Shown: piece by piece, positions 53,728-63,503 of the stretch
How positions within the stretch are numbered: the first letter of the stretch is position 1
Layout of the letters: each line of letters starts with the position of its first letter
DNA from: Marsupella aquatica
Taxonomy: Eukaryota > Marchantiophyta
Assembly: GCA_973895155.1 (NCBI GenBank)
Contig: OZ316891.1
Location: 25,110,001-25,174,000, forward strand
Reading direction: 5' to 3'
Length of the DNA: 64,000 bases
Notes under the pieces: generated by a model
What the model saw: only the letters and a program-made list of their open reading frames with translations
Told to the model about the DNA's origin: nothing
Databases searched by the model: none
Position numbers and translations under genes: made by a program

Positions 53728-54275
53728 TGTGGTGCGTCCCATGGCTCCCTAAACCCAAGAAACCCCTCTGCACAAGCCGATTCCCGCAGGTTTCGCTCTT
53801 GGCGAGGCCAATTTTGCGGCTTAGCGGCATGGGACGTTGCTAACCTCCTTCTACTACTTTTACTATTAACATTTTTCTCACATATACTGGACAGATCCTT
53901 CATCGGGTCATGAGATACGTAGTCGGCCTCTTCTAGGCCTTCCCTTGTCCTCCTCTCTCGGTTTCCCTTTAGGTATGTTTGGATTCCGCCGCCGGAATGA
54001 TCCCCAACTGGTTTGGGTAAGCCGCTAAGACCTCTCTCAGCTCGTGTGGTGCGCCCCATGGCTCCCTAAACCCAAGAAACCCCCCAGCACAAGCCGATTC
54101 CCGCAGGTTTCGCGCTTGGCGAGGCTGTTTTTGCGGCTTAGCGGCATGGGACGCTGCTAACCTCTTCCTCTACTACTATTAACATTTTACACACATATAC
54201 TAGACAGATCCTTCATCGGGTCATGAGATACATAGCCAGCCTAATCTAGGCCTTCCCTTGTCTTCCCCTCCTTCT
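53728..54275. repeat. direct repeat, two copies of about 225 bp spaced 317 bp
   Basis: TGTGGTGCGYCCCATGGCTC starts at 53,728 and 54,045. The copies stay about 90 percent alike through GCCGATTCCCGCAGGTTTCG and CTTCATCGGGTCATGAGATA to a shared CTAGGCCTTCCCTTGTC. The spacer between them carries the TGT..ACA family hairpin (53,972). It is probably a tandem end of a TGT..ACA-type element truncated by M1 copy 2. Confidence 0.75.
53972..53998 (-). other. conserved hairpin of the TGT..ACA family
   Basis: GGTATGTTTGG is followed by ATTCCGCCGCCGGAAT, as at 46,661. It marks the 53.7-54.3 kb repeat as a relative of elements A-C. Confidence 0.65.
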
Positions 54276-54320
54276 GGAGATAGGTAACATCATCAGCTAT
54301 CAGTGACTGATAACTGATAT

Positions 54321-55125
54321 CAGTCACTGATATCAGTGAAGGGTCCATAGTGAGGGGATGTGGGCGAGGTCTCTGACATTGGCAAGGATATGTCGGCGTA
54401 CTCGCCAACATCATAAAATCATTCAAGCGGACCCAATATGTCCTTTCCGTACACATTAATGCGACCAAATTAGAATGTCAGCGAGACCGCCGACTTGATC
54501 TTTACTATAATTGTTTTGGAAACTTCATACATTGTCTCTCCTTGGTGGGTTAGGCGCTACGCTTGACTGTTTTGTGTTGGGAAAAGATCTCGGCGAGGGT
54601 CGCCAACTTCACAATGCTGCGTGCTCAAAACAAAGTTGTCTGCTCAAAACCGCAAAATGTGTCAGAGACCCTTGTCGAGTGTTGCATGGCATTGGCGATC
54701 TGACGTACGTCCAGCAATCTGACGTACGCCAGCATATCTTGGAGAAGGCCGCCGAGATCTGGCCGAGTATCATCTCAGAGACCCTTGTCGAGTTTTGCAT
54801 GTCGGCGAGGTGGTCGACATTGGCGATCTGACATACATCCAGCGATTTGACGTACCCCAGTATATCTCGGAGAAGGCCGCCAAGATCTGACCAAGATTCA
54901 TCTCAGAGACCCAAGCTGAGTTCTGCATGTCGGCGAGGTAGCCAACATTGAAAAAACACCGTGCCAAACATGTTTGTCGTGCAAATGTCAAGTAATTTAT
55001 TAATCACAAACTCGTACAAAATTTGTCCATGTTACAAAATCTGAACCAAAACTACCAGGGGTGAGGATAAATTCTTCTAAACTAAACCTAAACCAACAAT
55101 GGCGATCGACCTAAACCCTAAATGA
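54321..55125. repeat. M1 palindromes and F-box 3' end, copy 2
   Basis: GTCTCTGACAT/GGTCGCCAA half-sites lie at about 54,370, 54,590 and 54,800. A duplicated unit of about 125 bp (CGATCTGACRTACRTCCAGC..GAGAAGGCCGCCRAGATCTG) lies at about 54,693 and 54,820. The shared F-box 3' end motif (GTACAAAATTTGTCCATG) lies at about 55,014. Confidence 0.7.
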
Positions 55126-55854
55126 TCAAATGTCATCACTATGAAGCCCGTACCCACTATCGGGATTGTTGCTCTCCCAACTTGCTACATCGTCACACCA
55201 CAACAATGTGTGTAGCCTGTTCTCCACCCATAGTTTGACCCTTCCAAGCTCATCCTCGTCAAAGAAACTGCCATACAGATCCCTCTCATATCTCTCTGTC
55301 CTCCAAACATAATATGCCACCCAAGACTTCAATGATATAGGTGACATCATTGCGAGGGCATCAATAGGAGGAATTTGATGCAAGAGGACTCGAAACGTGG
55401 ACGCGGTTGAGTGTCGAGTCCAATGTCGATTTTCAGATATGTTTTCAACAATGTCCAACAGCACTTTTATGGCTGCCCATCCCTTTGAGTGAGTCATTAG
55501 GAATCTCCATTTCCTACTAACTCTTGACAATACATGCATGTTGTTGATTGCGTTGAATGTAGCATTATCATCTCTGCCATGAGCATTTGCACATTCAAAT
55601 CTGTTTCAAAGTAGAGGCCAAATGTGTCCCTCCATCAGATCATCCGGGAGGCCGGGGATGAGACTCTGCTTTTGGGCTTCCTGACTGCGCAATGGATAAT
55701 GCATAGGCTCCCCCCCAGAACTCCAAGGAGAACTCCATATTGACAACTTATCGGAAAGAGCTATCAATTTCAGCTCAGTAACAGTCATCCTGAACGTCTC
55801 AAGCCGTGCAGCGCACTTCTCATGATAACACCTCTGCGCATTGGATCCTTCCAT
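55126..55854 (-). pseudogene. F-box-like protein 1, copy 2, one nonsense codon
   Basis: A frame of about 243 codons starts at 55,854 (MEGSNAQRC; I prefer this Met over 55,938 because similarity with copy 1 begins here). An in-frame TGA near 55,604 replaces the Arg of copy 1 just after HIWPLL. The stop of copy 1 is absent here, so the two copies are broken at different sites. Conserved parts: LIPGLPDDLMEGHIWPLL, RVSRKWRFLMTHSKGW, QIPPIDAL and the C-terminus NNPDSGYGL. Function as for copy 1. Confidence 0.55.
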
Positions 55855-56483
55855 GTTGAACAAGAGAATAGTGTCAAGTGGAGACCTCCATGATAAGGCA
55901 ACCAAAGAGTGAATAGTGATATGGATGATTGACCTCACAAATTTTGCCCAAAACTTATGGTTTTATTGCTAGGAGCAGATTAACTAAAAAAACATTGTCT
56001 AAATATTATGGGACTGTTCGATATATTACGGGGTTCCTATCTGTTATCCATCTCAGAGAGGGTCTCTGAGATTTTGCGGATTGTGCCTGCCAATTTGTCA
56101 ACACAATATAGTACACTTATCTCAGAGACTCTGGCCGACTTCACGAGGACAAAAGTGATGGTAAACGACCTCTCCAAGACTCATCTCAGAGACTCTCTCC
56201 AACATGAGAAGGACAATTGTGTACTGCCATGTATGTTGAAGAGGTCACTAACATAACGAGAACATTGCACTGAGATTCCGCTCAAAAAATTAAAACTTTT
56301 ACTATTCAAATTTTTTTGTACAAAATTGTTCTAATTGGTCTATTACACAAAATTGGTCTAATTGTTCTAATTGGTCTATTACACTAATGCAGGCTGATAT
56401 TTGACATGGCATTCAATGTGGGCAAACAACTTTCACATTGGTGCTCAGTCGATGCCGCTAAAAATTGTCACGATTAACAGGAA
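55855..56483. other. M1 copy 2 spacer, no gene
   Basis: CTCAGAGAGGGTCTCTGAGA palindrome at about 56,052 and related half-sites to 56,190. An AT-rich segment with two copies of ATTGGTCTATTACAC (about 56,333 and 56,371). The last part (about 56,450-56,483) is the 3' end of F-box-like gene 2 on the minus strand. Confidence 0.55.
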
Positions 56484-56841
56484 TGTGACGCCGCCGGTAC
56501 GGCAAGTAATGAGTAATTTGGTCTAAACCGTGCCTAGCACGCGCGTTAGGGGTATCTTAGGCCGCTATGATTAGCATAACGACAGTATTTAGGTAGCCAT
56601 TATGAGTAGGAAATCATTAGTCAATAAGGGGAATTCATGTTTGGGCTGGCGGCGCGTCCCCATTTGCACGCCCGGGTTACGAGCGTGGAGGGGCCCTTCC
56701 TCGGGTCCGTATAACGAACTTTGGGAGGCATCCGTTGACACGCGGTGACTCAGACCGGCGGAGTGGCCGGTACACTACAAGCGTGAACGGTTCAGCCTAT
56801 GGGCAGCGAGGAGATGACAGGGGATTGGCAAGCCCTCAAGG

Positions 56842-56848
56842 TATAAAG
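56842..56848 (+). promoter_or_regulatory. TATA box of element A
   Basis: TATAAAG lies about 105 bp upstream of the ATG at 56,950, with CAGTCCATCAGTCCACGCG about 25-35 bp downstream as a likely start region. GC-rich upstream sequence suits an internal RNA polymerase II promoter. Confidence 0.6.
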
Positions 56849-56949
56849 AGGGAACCGGCCCTTTGGAGTGCACCAGTCCATCAGTCCACGCGCCAGCTTC
56901 GATCCCAACTCTCTCGTTCTCTCTAAGTCGCCACTACTATCTTCTCTGA

Positions 56950-59578
56950 ATGTTGCGCACAATCCTCTCCAGTTCGGCCATTCGATTCTGGACGCAGTTC
57001 CTATCTACCGGAAGGCACTTGGCCGACTCATTGAAACACGCCAACCCGTGCCGATACAAAATAGAACGCGAGTACGAGAGAGCCATCCGCCTAGCAGGAC
57101 AACACCACTACATCCTTAACTTTGACTACCCATCCCAAAGTGAGCTTTACCAACCAGCTGAGGTATCTGGGTACTTCTTCAACGGAGACAAATATATCGG
57201 GTTTTGGGAAGCATTGCTTTGGCTTCCGGACGAGGTCTTCAATATCCTGGGGACGATCGACTTGCAACAACATCACTTCGACCACATCCCTGCTCAGGTT
57301 CGGGCTATCATCAACATCAAGTCTAGTACTAACCGTTCGACAAGGTCGTCCGCACTTGTTTTGGAGAACTTCTACCAGCACCTGCAGAGCTTCATGGGAA
57401 CTAGACCCGCAACCACCGGCGCCAGCCCGATGGACCCCATACCCGTACCCATACCAATGCAGACTCAGGGTCAGGCTCAGCCTCAACCTCAGCCTAGCCA
57501 ACCCCCACCGCCAATCGCCCCGCCAGCAGTACAAGTACGCTCTGTTATCAACGCTGTGGACCTTAGCGACGACGACGAACCTACCCCACCCTTGATCAGG
57601 CGGCCAAGAGGAGCAAGCACTCGGGGGGCCGATACTACATAATCCCCTCCTCGGACCCACGGAGCGGCTCTAGCAGACAACACGGTGATCGTGGCCGCCC
57701 CGGGCCCATTACTAACGGCGGTAGCACTACCTGTGCCCGAAAAAGAGGATGGGGAGGTGTCACCATCCCCGAGCCAGCCACGGGGGAAGAAGAGGAAGGA
57801 ACCCACCACTGCATCCGGGTTACCATTGGCCACGGTAGCCGTGGCCAAGGTGACAATGCACCACATGGGGGAAAATGTGCATAACAACATCCTCCATCCC
57901 AAGCATGCGGTGTACCTGAAGACTCAGGGATTTGAGCACCTCACCTCTCTCCCCTGGAACACTTGCAGGTACTACGGGGAGGACATGACAGAATTCGTCA
58001 AGAATTATGACGGCATACGTCAACAGACTCGGCTGCGGGGAAGGAATATGTCCCTCATGGAAGAACGGCTCAAGATGATCTTCGGACTACCCAAAGGTGA
58101 CCATCAAGTCAAATCACGGGCTCCCGTGGGCAAGGGAGCCAAGTACCAATCCTCAAGTTTTCCTTCAGAGGGAGCAGTGGACAACGGGTTCGTGATGAGG
58201 ACCTGCCTCATGCCCAAGATAGCTGAGCGGCTGGAGTTCCAAAGGTACGCTCTCCACATGATGGAACCCCGGGGGGAGATCTCCGCCGCCCAGGTTATCC
58301 AGGTCGAGAACTATCGACCCAGGAGGTGGGCGTCGTACTTCGCTAAGAAATTCCATGAAGAGATGGAGCGGCGAAAGAAGACGCTATATATTGGCGGGAA
58401 GGTATATTTTGCTAGCCACATCGAGATCATTCTTGAGTGGTACGCTCAGTTTGATCGACGAACCCTTCCCCGTGTCAACGTTGCAAGGCTGGTCCCCGCT
58501 AGGTGGGTGTTCCCGGCCTTGGAGAGACGGCCCCAACCCAAGGCACGAAGTCCAATGGACACGCAGGCTTCACCCACCCCACCCCCGCAAGTAGCTATAG
58601 TCGTGACCGAGGAGGTACCGGATGGGTCGGTTATCGCAACCGTAGATGCGATCCAACAGGCCGGGCTAAGTACAGAAGTCGGTACAACGGAGGTCTTACT
58701 CGAGCCCGGGCCCCCCAATGACCCGGCGATGGCTATTCCGGAGAACCGGACATTGCAGTTGCAGGACACTCCAGCCCCTTCCAACGCGTCACCAAGGCTG
58801 GATGTCACTGCCCCGGCCCCCGCATGTTGACGTCTGCCCATGCCCAACTCCGGACAGGCACAACCTGGACCACCCAGAACTCTTCGTACCGGGCACATTT
58901 CTGAATGGGCTTCTGGGAGATTTTTCTCATCAAATTGCCCGGGATATCGGGGAGTTCATGGCCCGGAAGGTAGCCTGTTTCTTCAATCAGGAGTTGGTTG
59001 CCGCAGTAAAAGCCGGTCGGGCCCTGTTGGAGGCCCTTCAGAGGATAGAGCGATACCGGGAGGAGTCCGTATACTTAAAGAACGAGGTTGCAGCTCAGGA
59101 GGCGGAGCTTCTGCAACTACGACCCAAGGTCGCAGCCGCCGACGAGTCGTTAGCAAAGGCGCACGCCCTTACCGCCCTAGCCGAGCAGGCCAAAGCAGGG
59201 AATGAGGCCGAGATTTCACGGCTCCGGTCCCAGATTGACAGTTTGAAGAAACAAACTGTCATCTGGCAGAAAGACTTGGAGGAGGCCGAAGAACAAGCCC
59301 AGCGGGACACTACGGAAATAGCCACGCTACAAGCCAAAGTAACGCGGCTTCAGACCAAAGCCAATAAGCAGGACCAATTGGTAGGCAAGCTGACGAGCGA
59401 CGCCCAGCAGCTGGAGGAGGCATGCCAGGAGGCAGCGGAGGAGACGAACGCGGCAAAGCGAGAGAACGAATCTCTGCTAGACCAAGTCCAGCTCCTCAAG
59501 TCGGACAACAACAGGCTTCGCAGACAGCGGGAAGACCGCTCCCACTCGGGCGGCTCTGGCAAGCGTGCCAGACATTAG
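56950..59578 (+). pseudogene. gag-like coiled-coil protein of element A, one stop and one frameshift
   Basis: The frame from 56,950 is open for 230 codons to a TAA at 57,640, then continues in the same frame to 58,830. A +1 shift at about 58,720-58,830 leads into the last frame, which ends at 59,578. The total is near 870 codons. Order: N-terminal domain with FWTQF and FWEALLWLP; Pro/Gln-rich linker; basic segment PRGKKRKE; conserved core (about 57,900-58,450) with RNMSLMEERLKMIFGLP, YALHMMEPRGEIS and IGGKVYFASHIEIILEWY; a second linker; FLNGLLGDFSHQIARDIGEFMARK; then about 200 residues of coiled coil ending in a basic tail. It is homologous to the 8,574-10,889 gene. It resembles gag/ORF1-type proteins; no enzyme domain is seen. 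Whether the stop is read through is unknown. Confidence 0.7.
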
Positions 59579-60290
59579 CGGTGGAGTAGGAATAGAATAG
59601 GGTTAGGAGTAGCTAAAGTTAGGCTATTGGGACAGGCACCTACCTTAGTTACAGCAGCACTGCCGTGCTGTCTAGCCTGCGTAGATTAGGATCTTCTAAT
59701 AAGACACGGCCATTTTTTGGCCTGACGGTCAGATTAGTTAGGACCTAAGTCAGCGGATCTTCGGGCGGGAGGACACTCCGTTCCCCGGCCCTTAGTATTT
59801 AGTGCACCCCTCGGTAGAAGCAAGGGGGGGGTTTTTAGTCTCAGAGTTGGACATCCATGGTATGTGCGGGGAGTCCCGACCTCTGGGAATGAAAGAGTAC
59901 CAAGGGGAGGGGGTAGGACTAAGCTCGTTGGGCGAGTGCGGAGCCGGGCTCCGTTGTAGTATACTCTCTCGGCCTTGAACCTATTCATTCCGGAGCTATC
60001 AGGTCAACCAAGTGTACGCACATGTCCCCTATGTAGTAAAATCCTTTCCCATTATTTCCTTCGTGTAAATCGAGATTGTATGCTTGTGCGCGTGTATGTG
60101 TGTGTGTGAATCTCGTGTATAGGTGACAACGCCGGGCCGAACGCACTACCTGAGTCGTGCACGGGGTGCAGCCTATGGGTATGTGGTTGCGAGCACGGGT
60201 TGAGGACCTGTATCATAGAATCTGGATCGAAGGCGGACAACACGAAGGCTTAGAAGTCCTTAAACCGGGGTTGATCCTGTTATCGACTAA
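59579..60290 (+). other. 3' non-coding region of element A
   Basis: No gene. It contains the family motif GGGGAGTCCCGACCT at about 59,868, a GGGGGGGG run at about 59,825 and a (TG)n tract at about 60,098. The same GGGAGTCCCGACCT occurs in elements B, C and D, so it is a conserved, possibly functional, non-coding motif. Confidence 0.6.
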
Positions 60291-60323
60291 GGTATGTTCC
60301 GGCGGCGGAACACAAACCATACC
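60291..60323 (+). other. conserved 3' hairpin of element A
   Basis: Nested stems: outer GGTATG/CATACC, inner GTTCCG/CGGAAC around GCGG. It lies about 160 bp from the 3' terminus, as in element B. Confidence 0.75.
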
Positions 60324-60418
60324 TAGGAGATGTCCGTATCTAACAGTAGGCGCACTTAGCGCTAGTTTTCGTGAATTAGGTGCATGACGCGCTTCCCTCC
60401 CTGCTCGAACCCTCATTT

Positions 60419-61123
60419 TTACGAAGGAGATGCCCGTTTAAAGCTGAAGCCTGAGTTACGGCCAAGGCGGATGACGTGACAAGGAACACCATTATCAAGT
60501 CTTTCTTGAACCTGTTCAATGTACCAGTTATCAACACGAGTCCTTTTCCAAGACTCTACTTGCGCTTGCTCAAGACCATATACGGAGAGGTAGCAATCCA
60601 CTTCCTTTGAAGCACATAACAACCAAGAATCGATCCTTTCATTTAAGATACTATCAGACAACCGACTCCAAACATCGATCGGTGGGAACGCTCTCACTGA
60701 ATCTCGAAAGAACAAAGGGGTCACTGTAGGCCATCTTACGCGACAAAATGCTATAGCTGTAGTCATTGCAGCCCATAGTATGGAGTTTGTTATCAAATGT
60801 CTCCATTTCCTGTTGATATGAGCAACTGATCGCACCATCAGGAAGAGAGTCTTCACTGGATGATGACCATCCCAAACTGGATCCAAAACTGCAACACCTT
60901 CGAGCATTGACCAAATCCGGGGCCAGATGTGCAACTCCACAACCTCATCAGGCAACCTTGGAATCAAGTTACTCACTGGAGGGTGATATTGTAGGGGATA
61001 ACGAGGATTCCAAATGTGAGCACGGTCTTGTTCCTTACTAGCCAGAAGCGTCCGCAATTCCAATCTAAGCTTTTGTTGTGTCCTATCAATCAAAAGCTCA
61101 CGTTCACCTGCGCCGCGATCCAT
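60419..61123 (-). pseudogene. F-box-like protein 2, copy 2, C-terminus replaced by element A
   Basis: Start at 61,123 (MDRGAGERE), preferred over the ATG at 61,147 by similarity with copy 1. The frame is intact through LIPRLPDEVVELHIWPRI, HINRKWRHLITNSILW, AFPPIDVWSRL and RTRVDNWYIEQVQERLDNGV, but runs into element A at 60,481. The last codons (to 60,419) are transposon sequence read in frame. The true C-terminus lies at about 56,450-56,483. The result is a near-full-length chimeric ORF that could still be translated. Confidence 0.6.
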
Positions 61124-62657
61124 AGTAAGTTTGTAACAAAATAACATGCCTAATCTGAGAGCGAGCGGATGGTCTACCCTCCTATTGTGACCCTATCCAT
61201 AGCAAACCCTAAACACTAAACTGACAAGAACAACGGATACATAATATCGGTCACATAAAACGGTCATTTATCCTAAACCCTAAACCCTAAACCCTAGGCC
61301 CAAAACAAGTGACCCTATTTGGCTGTTTGGTAAATGTCGGTGAGGGTCTCTGAAATACAATGTTGGTGAGGGTCTCCAAGATACAATGAGGAAGGAAACC
61401 TATTCATGTCGGCGGAGGTCGTCCAGATCAGACAATACCGGCATTTGATACAAGTTTGCCGACCTCAAAGTCAAGATTGGTTGGTCATTTTTCCTAAACC
61501 CTAAACCCTAGGCCCAACACAGGTGACCCTATTCAGCTGTTTGGTAAATGTCGGCGAGGGTCTCCAAAATATCAGCGAGGGTCTCAGTAATACAATGTCT
61601 GCGAGGGTCTCCGAGATACAATGAGGAAGGAAACCTGTTCATGTTGGCGGAGGTCGTCGAGATCAGACAATACCGGCATTTGATACAAGTTTGTTGACCT
61701 CAAAGTCAAGATTGGTTGGTCATTTTTCCTAAACCCTAAACCCTAGGCCCAACACAGGTGACCCTATTCAGCTGTTTGGTAAATGTTGGCGAGGGTCTCC
61801 AAAATATCAGCGAGGGTCTCAGTAATACAATGTCTGCGAGGGTCTCCGAGATACAATGAGGAAGGAAACCTATTCATGTTGGCGGAGGTCGCCGAGATTA
61901 GACAATACCGGCATTTGATACAAGTTTGTCGACCTCAAAGTCAAGATTGGTTGGTCATTTTTCCTAAACCCTAAACCCTAGGCCCAACACAGGTGACCCT
62001 ATTCAGCTGTTTGGTAAATGTCGGCGAGGGTCTCCAAAATACAATGTCGGCGAGGGTCTCCAAAATACCTTGTCAGCGAGGGTCTCAGTAATACAATGTC
62101 GGCGAGGGTCTCCAAAATACCCTGTTAACGAGGGTCTCAGTAATACAATGTTGGCAAGGGTCTCCGAGATACAATGAGGACGGAAACCTGTTCATGTTGG
62201 CGGAGGTCGTCGAGATCAGACAATACCGGCATTTGATACAAGGTTACCGACCTCAGAGTCAAGATTGGTTGGTTAACACATTCATCCATTCATAGGAACC
62301 GTTCATACATAATATCGGTCACATATAACCGCGTCTTTTTTCCTAAACCCTAAACCCTAGTCCCAAAACAGGTAACCCTATTCGGCTATTTGGTAAATGT
62401 CGGCGAGGGTCTCCGAAATACAATGTCGGCGATGGTTTCCGAGATACAATGAGGAAGGAAACCCTATTCGGCTATTTGGTAAATATCGGCGAGGGTCTCC
62501 GAAATACAATGTCGGCGATGGTTTCCGAGATACAATGAGGAAGGATACAATGAGGAAGGAAACCCTATTCGGCTATTTGGTAAATGCCGGCGAGGGTCTT
62601 CAAGATACAATGTCGGCGATGGTCTCCAAAATACAATGTCGGCGGAGGTCGCCGAGA
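61124..62657. repeat. M1 tandem units of about 230 bp with telomere-like CCCTAAA blocks
   Basis: Each unit starts CCTAAACCCTAAACCCTAGG (61,271; 61,494; 61,727; 61,962; 62,341), continues AGGTGACCCTATTCRGCTGT and TTTGGTAAATGTCGGCGAGG, and ends with ACAATACCGGCATTTGATAC. The units carry several palindrome cores GGCGAGGGTCTCC. Extra short units expand some copies (62,040-62,170 and 62,400-62,650). The last part of each unit matches the 3' end of the transposase gene, so the array arose by duplication of that end plus adjoining repeats. Confidence 0.88.
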
Positions 62658-63503
62658 TCAGACAATACCCGCATTTGATACAAGGTTGCTGACCTCAGTT
62701 AGAGTCAAGATTGGTTGGTTAACACATTGATCCGTGTCAATATTCCTTTTGAAGATGTTTGCAAAGCACCAGTACAAGTGCTTGCACGGGAAGTAGGCTC
62801 TTCCCATAGACTCCCTGTACATGAAATCCTTGCAGGAGCAACTTGGGAAGACACAGATCTATACGCAATGTATTGAAGTTTGGCCCCTACAAGTGTTGTT
62901 CACCATGAGCCTCACGCCTGTAGCATTCCCTATTTTGATTCTCCTCATTGATGTGCACACAATTGCCTCGGTCTTAGAATTACGGATACGTGTGGCAGCG
63001 TACTTGGAGGTGTCTGACCTCCTTCGCCTTGCCTGGCCATTGCGTCGAGTACCATGCTCATTAGGCATTGTAGGATCTATTCGCTCTGGGTATGTGTTCA
63101 AATCCATTATGATGTCGCCAGCACTCACCAATTCATTCATAACATCTTCACCAAAAATGACGTCCACTCCATTGTTGTGCAAGAACAAGACCTCTTCTTC
63201 TGTAAGATTAGTTCCACGAGAGACAGGAAACTTTGAAGGCAGTGGTGGTAAAACACCGGTAATAAATGGCAAAGATGATTTTGTGCAACACTGGTTATTT
63301 GGGCAAAACCAATACGGATATGGAACACCTGGTTCGTTAAATTTACTCCCAGCCAGCCAACAGATACCGACAATGCCTAATCCGCTTACTTTTAGTCCTG
63401 CCTCTCTGATAAATTGAGCACATACTCCCCGTTCCTTGCCTTTGAATGCACCTCGACAACCGGGACCAATCATTGGGATGCGAGCCAAAAAGAACATGCT
63501 TGG
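62658..63503 (-). pseudogene. C-terminal part of the M1 transposase, copy 2
   Basis: It aligns with exon 2 of the M1 transposase from CRGAFKGKERGVCAQF to the stop at 62,658. The 5' part is cut off by the element starting at 63,504. One nonsense codon (Gln to TAG, about 62,857) precedes the SWIM segment. The SWIM itself reads CSCKDF..FPCKHL, with the His ligand that copy 1 lacks. It cannot make a transposase in this form. Confidence 0.7.

Larger units (their letters stand above)
56484..60481 (+). mobile_element. TGT..ACA element A (3,998 bp) in F-box-like gene 2 of M1 copy 2
   Basis: The 5-bp duplication AGGAA lies at 56,479-56,483 and 60,482-60,486. The empty site is confirmed by comparison with F-box-like gene 2 of M1 copy 1 (20,100-20,150), where the two flanks are nearly contiguous. 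It starts TGTGACGCCGCCGGTACGGC and ends GATGACGTGACA. The complement of the end, TGTCACGTCATCCGCC, is a loose inverted repeat of the start. No long terminal repeats. It carries a TATA box, one gag-like gene and a 3' hairpin. It is the most complete member here. Confidence 0.87.
54283..63503 (-). mobile_element. second copy of M1 (partial), with nested element A
   Basis: It begins GGTAACATCATCAGCTATCAG, the M1 left end. It carries, in the same order and strand as M1, F-box-like gene 1 (55,126-55,854), F-box-like gene 2 (about 56,450-61,123, split) and the transposase C-terminus (62,658-63,503), with M1 palindromes between. The AT-hook gene is missing. Element A interrupts F-box-like gene 2, and another TGT..ACA element (63,504 onward) interrupts the transposase. 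The remainder, perhaps with a ParB/Ulp1 gene, would lie right of the window. Confidence 0.65.
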
